From Chitinophagaceae bacterium UBA1930 (lineage in GTDB: Bacteria; Bacteroidota; Bacteroidia; Chitinophagales; Chitinophagaceae): a stretch of DNA of 64,000 bases. The stretch covers positions 1,333,501 through 1,397,500 of the forward strand of contig DDFK01000001.1 of NCBI GenBank assembly GCA_002337145.1, given 5' to 3'. Position numbers and translations under genes: made by a program. Each line of letters opens with the position of its first letter. Within the stretch, counting starts at the first letter, position 1. Below, piece after piece: positions 62,367 to 64,000 of the stretch. The notes beneath the pieces are model-generated. The model was given only the letters and a program-made list of their open reading frames with translations. It was not told the DNA's origin and searched no databases.

Positions 62367-63710
62367 CTAAACTGTTGCTTCGTCTGCTATTTTTATGGCT
62401 TCGCTTATGATGGCCAATCCTTCATCAATCTGTTCCTTTGTAACAATCAATGGAGGTGCACAAAAAATATAGTTCCAACGCACAAAAGTGTACATGCCCA
62501 GTTCTTTTATCTTGGCTGCAACTTTATTCATCACGGCCATTTCTTCGGGCTTTGCATTAAAAGGTGCCATTGGTTCTTTGGTGGTCCTGTTCTTGACCAA
62601 TTCTATACAACCCAATAAACCTGTATTTCTAAAATCACCAATGGATGGATGTTTGTCTTTTAGTTGCTCCACTTGTTGTTCCATGTATTTGCCCATGGCA
62701 ACCGCATTTTCAATCAGGCCTTCTTCTTCATATATTTTCAATGTTTCAAGAGCCGCTGCACAACTAACCGGATGTGCAGAATAGGTAAGTCCCAATGGCA
62801 ATACGGCATCATCATATTTGGCAGCAATTTTATCACTTACCTGTAAGCAGCCCAATGGCAGGTAACCACAAGTCATACCTTTTGCCATAGCAATCATATC
62901 GGGCACAATATCATGGTTCTGGAAACCGAACCATTGACCTGTTCTTCCAAAGCCACTCATTACTTCATCCATAATCATCAATATGCCATGCTTTTTTGTT
63001 ATTTCCCTTACGGCTTTCAAATAACCTTTGGGGTATTGCAGGCAACCGCTTGTTCCGCTTTCACCTTCCAATAAAATGGCGGCAATATTGTTGGGACCTT
63101 CATAGGCAATAACACGCTCTAACTGTGCCACGGCTTCTTTTAGTAAATTTTCTTCGCCATATTCCCATCGGTATAAATTGGGCAGGTCGAAATGAACAAA
63201 GTTGGGCGACTGTTGTGCATCTACCGGTAGTTTACGAGGATCGCCTCCGGCAGAAATTACGCCCATGGTTGCACCGTGGTACGATTGGTAACGTGTCAAT
63301 ATTTTATGACGGCCTGTGTACAGGCGTGCCAGCTTGATACCGTTTTCGATGGATGTGGCACCACATAAAGTGAAGAAAGATTTATTCAGATCACCAGGGC
63401 AAATCGCGGCCAGTTTTTTACCTAAATCGGCTCTCGCTTTGGTTACGCAACTTGGCGTTACGTAAGCCACTTCCTGCATTTGCCTAACAACCGCTTCGGT
63501 TATACGTTGATTGCCGTGCCCAATGTTCATATTGATCAGTCCGCTGGAAAAATCAATGATCTTGTTTCCATCGTAATCGTATAAGTAAACGCCTTTGGCA
63601 TGTTCAATAGCAATGGGGTTGGTCCCTTTTTGTTTGCTCCAGCTAAACAGGGTATAGTCCTGAGCGTCTTGTATTATTTCTTCGGCTTGTGATAATGTTG
63701 TTGTAGACAT
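62367..63710 (-). CDS. Class III aminotransferase, likely beta-alanine-using
   Basis: The 447-residue PLP enzyme has VYLYDYDGNKIIDFSSGLI, GATSIENGIKLARLYTGR, the aspartate of LMIMDEVMSGFGRTGQW and the PLP lysine in IAMAKGMTCGYLPLG. It would pass the amino group of beta-alanine to an oxoacid, giving malonate semialdehyde, the exit of uracil breakdown. It leads the cluster in transcription, 170 bp ahead of the permease gene. Confidence 0.9.
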   Translation of the reverse strand: MSTTTLSQAEEIIQDAQDYTLFSWSKQKGTNPIAIEHAKGVYLYDYDGNKIIDFSSGLINMNIGHGNQRITEAVVRQMQEVAYVTPSCVTKARADLGKKLAAICPGDLNKSFFTLCGATSIENGIKLARLYTGRHKILTRYQSYHGATMGVISAGGDPRKLPVDAQQSPNFVHFDLPNLYRWEYGEENLLKEAVAQLERVIAYEGPNNIAAILLEGESGTSGCLQYPKGYLKAVREITKKHGILMIMDEVMSGFGRTGQWFGFQNHDIVPDMIAMAKGMTCGYLPLGCLQVSDKIAAKYDDAVLPLGLTYSAHPVSCAAALETLKIYEEEGLIENAVAMGKYMEQQVEQLKDKHPSIGDFRNTGLLGCIELVKNRTTKEPMAPFNAKPEEMAVMNKVAAKIKELGMYTFVRWNYIFCAPPLIVTKEQIDEGLAIISEAIKIADEATV

Positions 63711-63737
63711 ATTTTATTTTTTACCATTTTTATTTAT

Positions 63738-63806
63738 TGCACACGGATAATACGGGTTGAATAGATGATCACTGATTTATACTGCTTCGCAGCATTTTGG
63801 ATTTGT
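63738..63806 (+). repeat. Dispersed repeat, ACACGGATTACACGG family, copy 2
   Basis: GCACACGGATAATACGGGTT, then CACTGATTTATACTGCTTCG with a CTGC-TTC-GCAG hairpin, then TGGATTT. Aligns with the copy at 16751; the stem bases differ but still pair. Confidence 0.6.
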
Positions 63807-63850
63807 ACAGTTTTATCGTTTCCTTTCTATTACCTATTCCTATGTTAATT

Positions 63851-64000
63851 TTATTTCAACATTGGTTTTTTATCATTGTCAAATATTCTTCTTTTGATTT
63901 GCGGCTTCTTACCAAAGTTTAATAATAACCCGACTTCTATTTGTGTTGCTTTTAAGTAATTGGTTAATTGATGCTCATTTTCTTCTACCAAAATTTCATT
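63851..64000 (-). CDS. GxxExxY protein, C-terminal fragment
   Basis: Forty-nine residues before the stop are visible; the start lies beyond the right edge. The ending QLTNYLKATQIEVGLLLNFG, then KKPQIKRRIF, is the characteristic C-terminus of GxxExxY proteins, a small PD-(D/E)XK-nuclease-like family common in Bacteroidota. Function is unknown. Confidence 0.82.
   Translation of the reverse strand, partial: NEILVEENEHQLTNYLKATQIEVGLLLNFGKKPQIKRRIFDNDKKPMLK

Overview
The window looks like a chromosomal segment of a Bacteroidota bacterium, most likely family Chitinophagaceae. Evidence: gliding-type ABC permease genes gldF/gldG, a MurF-alanine racemase fusion, a large TonB-dependent receptor with an N-terminal carboxypeptidase-regulatory-like domain, a DUF2490 protein, an almost complete lack of Shine-Dalgarno sequences, and promoters of the TTTG-N21-TAnnTTTG type. 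There is no rRNA, prophage, transposase or CRISPR array. One tRNA (Cys) is present.

Layout. 1-7.7 kb: the N-terminus of a MetZ-type sulfhydrylase, an OsmC protein, a DUF2490 protein and a three-part RND efflux pump (adaptor, permease, TolC) led by a small membrane protein. 7.8 kb: tRNA-Cys. 8-31 kb: a large sulfur region. It holds a TonB receptor, a fused siroheme synthase/TauE transporter, hemB, a hemC-hemD fusion, a 5-aminolevulinate synthase, cysI, cysJ, the SUMT gene cobA, cysN, cysD and an APS-reductase-type cysH, all on the minus strand. On the plus strand follows a methionine operon (metY, metX, hom) behind a SAM-I riboswitch. 32-36 kb: a MarR-controlled stress cluster (two pirins, YceI, OsmC, FMN reductase). 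36-53 kb: mostly housekeeping genes (PurF-like amidotransferase, SixA, EamA, glycosyltransferase, aminotransferase, outer-membrane barrel, MsrB, Adk, GldFG, TerC, MurF-Alr, TlpA-like, LspA). 53.6-63.7 kb: a minus-strand cluster for reductive pyrimidine breakdown (PreA, PreT, dihydropyrimidinase, two candidate carbamoylases, NCS1 permease, class III aminotransferase, TMEM175-like channel). 63.85 kb to the end: the C-terminus of a GxxExxY protein.

The most striking signal is the control of the sulfur region. A 17-bp palindrome, consensus near CCTACTAAWTTDGTAGR, occurs five times (plus one weaker copy). All copies lie next to sulfur-assimilation genes or the TonB receptor. At four of them an ATG begins exactly three bases after the palindrome. 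Two of these ATGs open tiny reading frames rich in cysteine codons: one with CCFCC ahead of cysH, one with CCCC ahead of metY. Each has a hairpin over its stop codon. This suggests leaderless, cysteine-sensing attenuator peptides stacked on a transcriptional operator. At metY a SAM-I riboswitch adds a third layer. I know of poly-cysteine attenuator peptides in mycobacteria, but not of any in Bacteroidota.

The same region carries everything needed to make siroheme from glycine and succinyl-CoA (5-aminolevulinate synthase, HemB, HemCD, SUMT, CysG-like). This is odd for a phylum that normally makes aminolevulinate from glutamyl-tRNA. The sulfate route appears to be: CysDN makes APS, CysH reduces APS directly (no CysC seen, CC and CxxC cluster cysteines present), CysJI makes sulfide, and MetY with MetX/Hom makes homocysteine.

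The intergenic DNA is full of short dispersed repeats. There are eleven copies of a roughly 65-105 bp element with core GGCGTCGCACCCAT, six copies of a CCCCTTTAGGGG-type palindrome (one read as part of the CysD N-terminus), and several other palindrome families.
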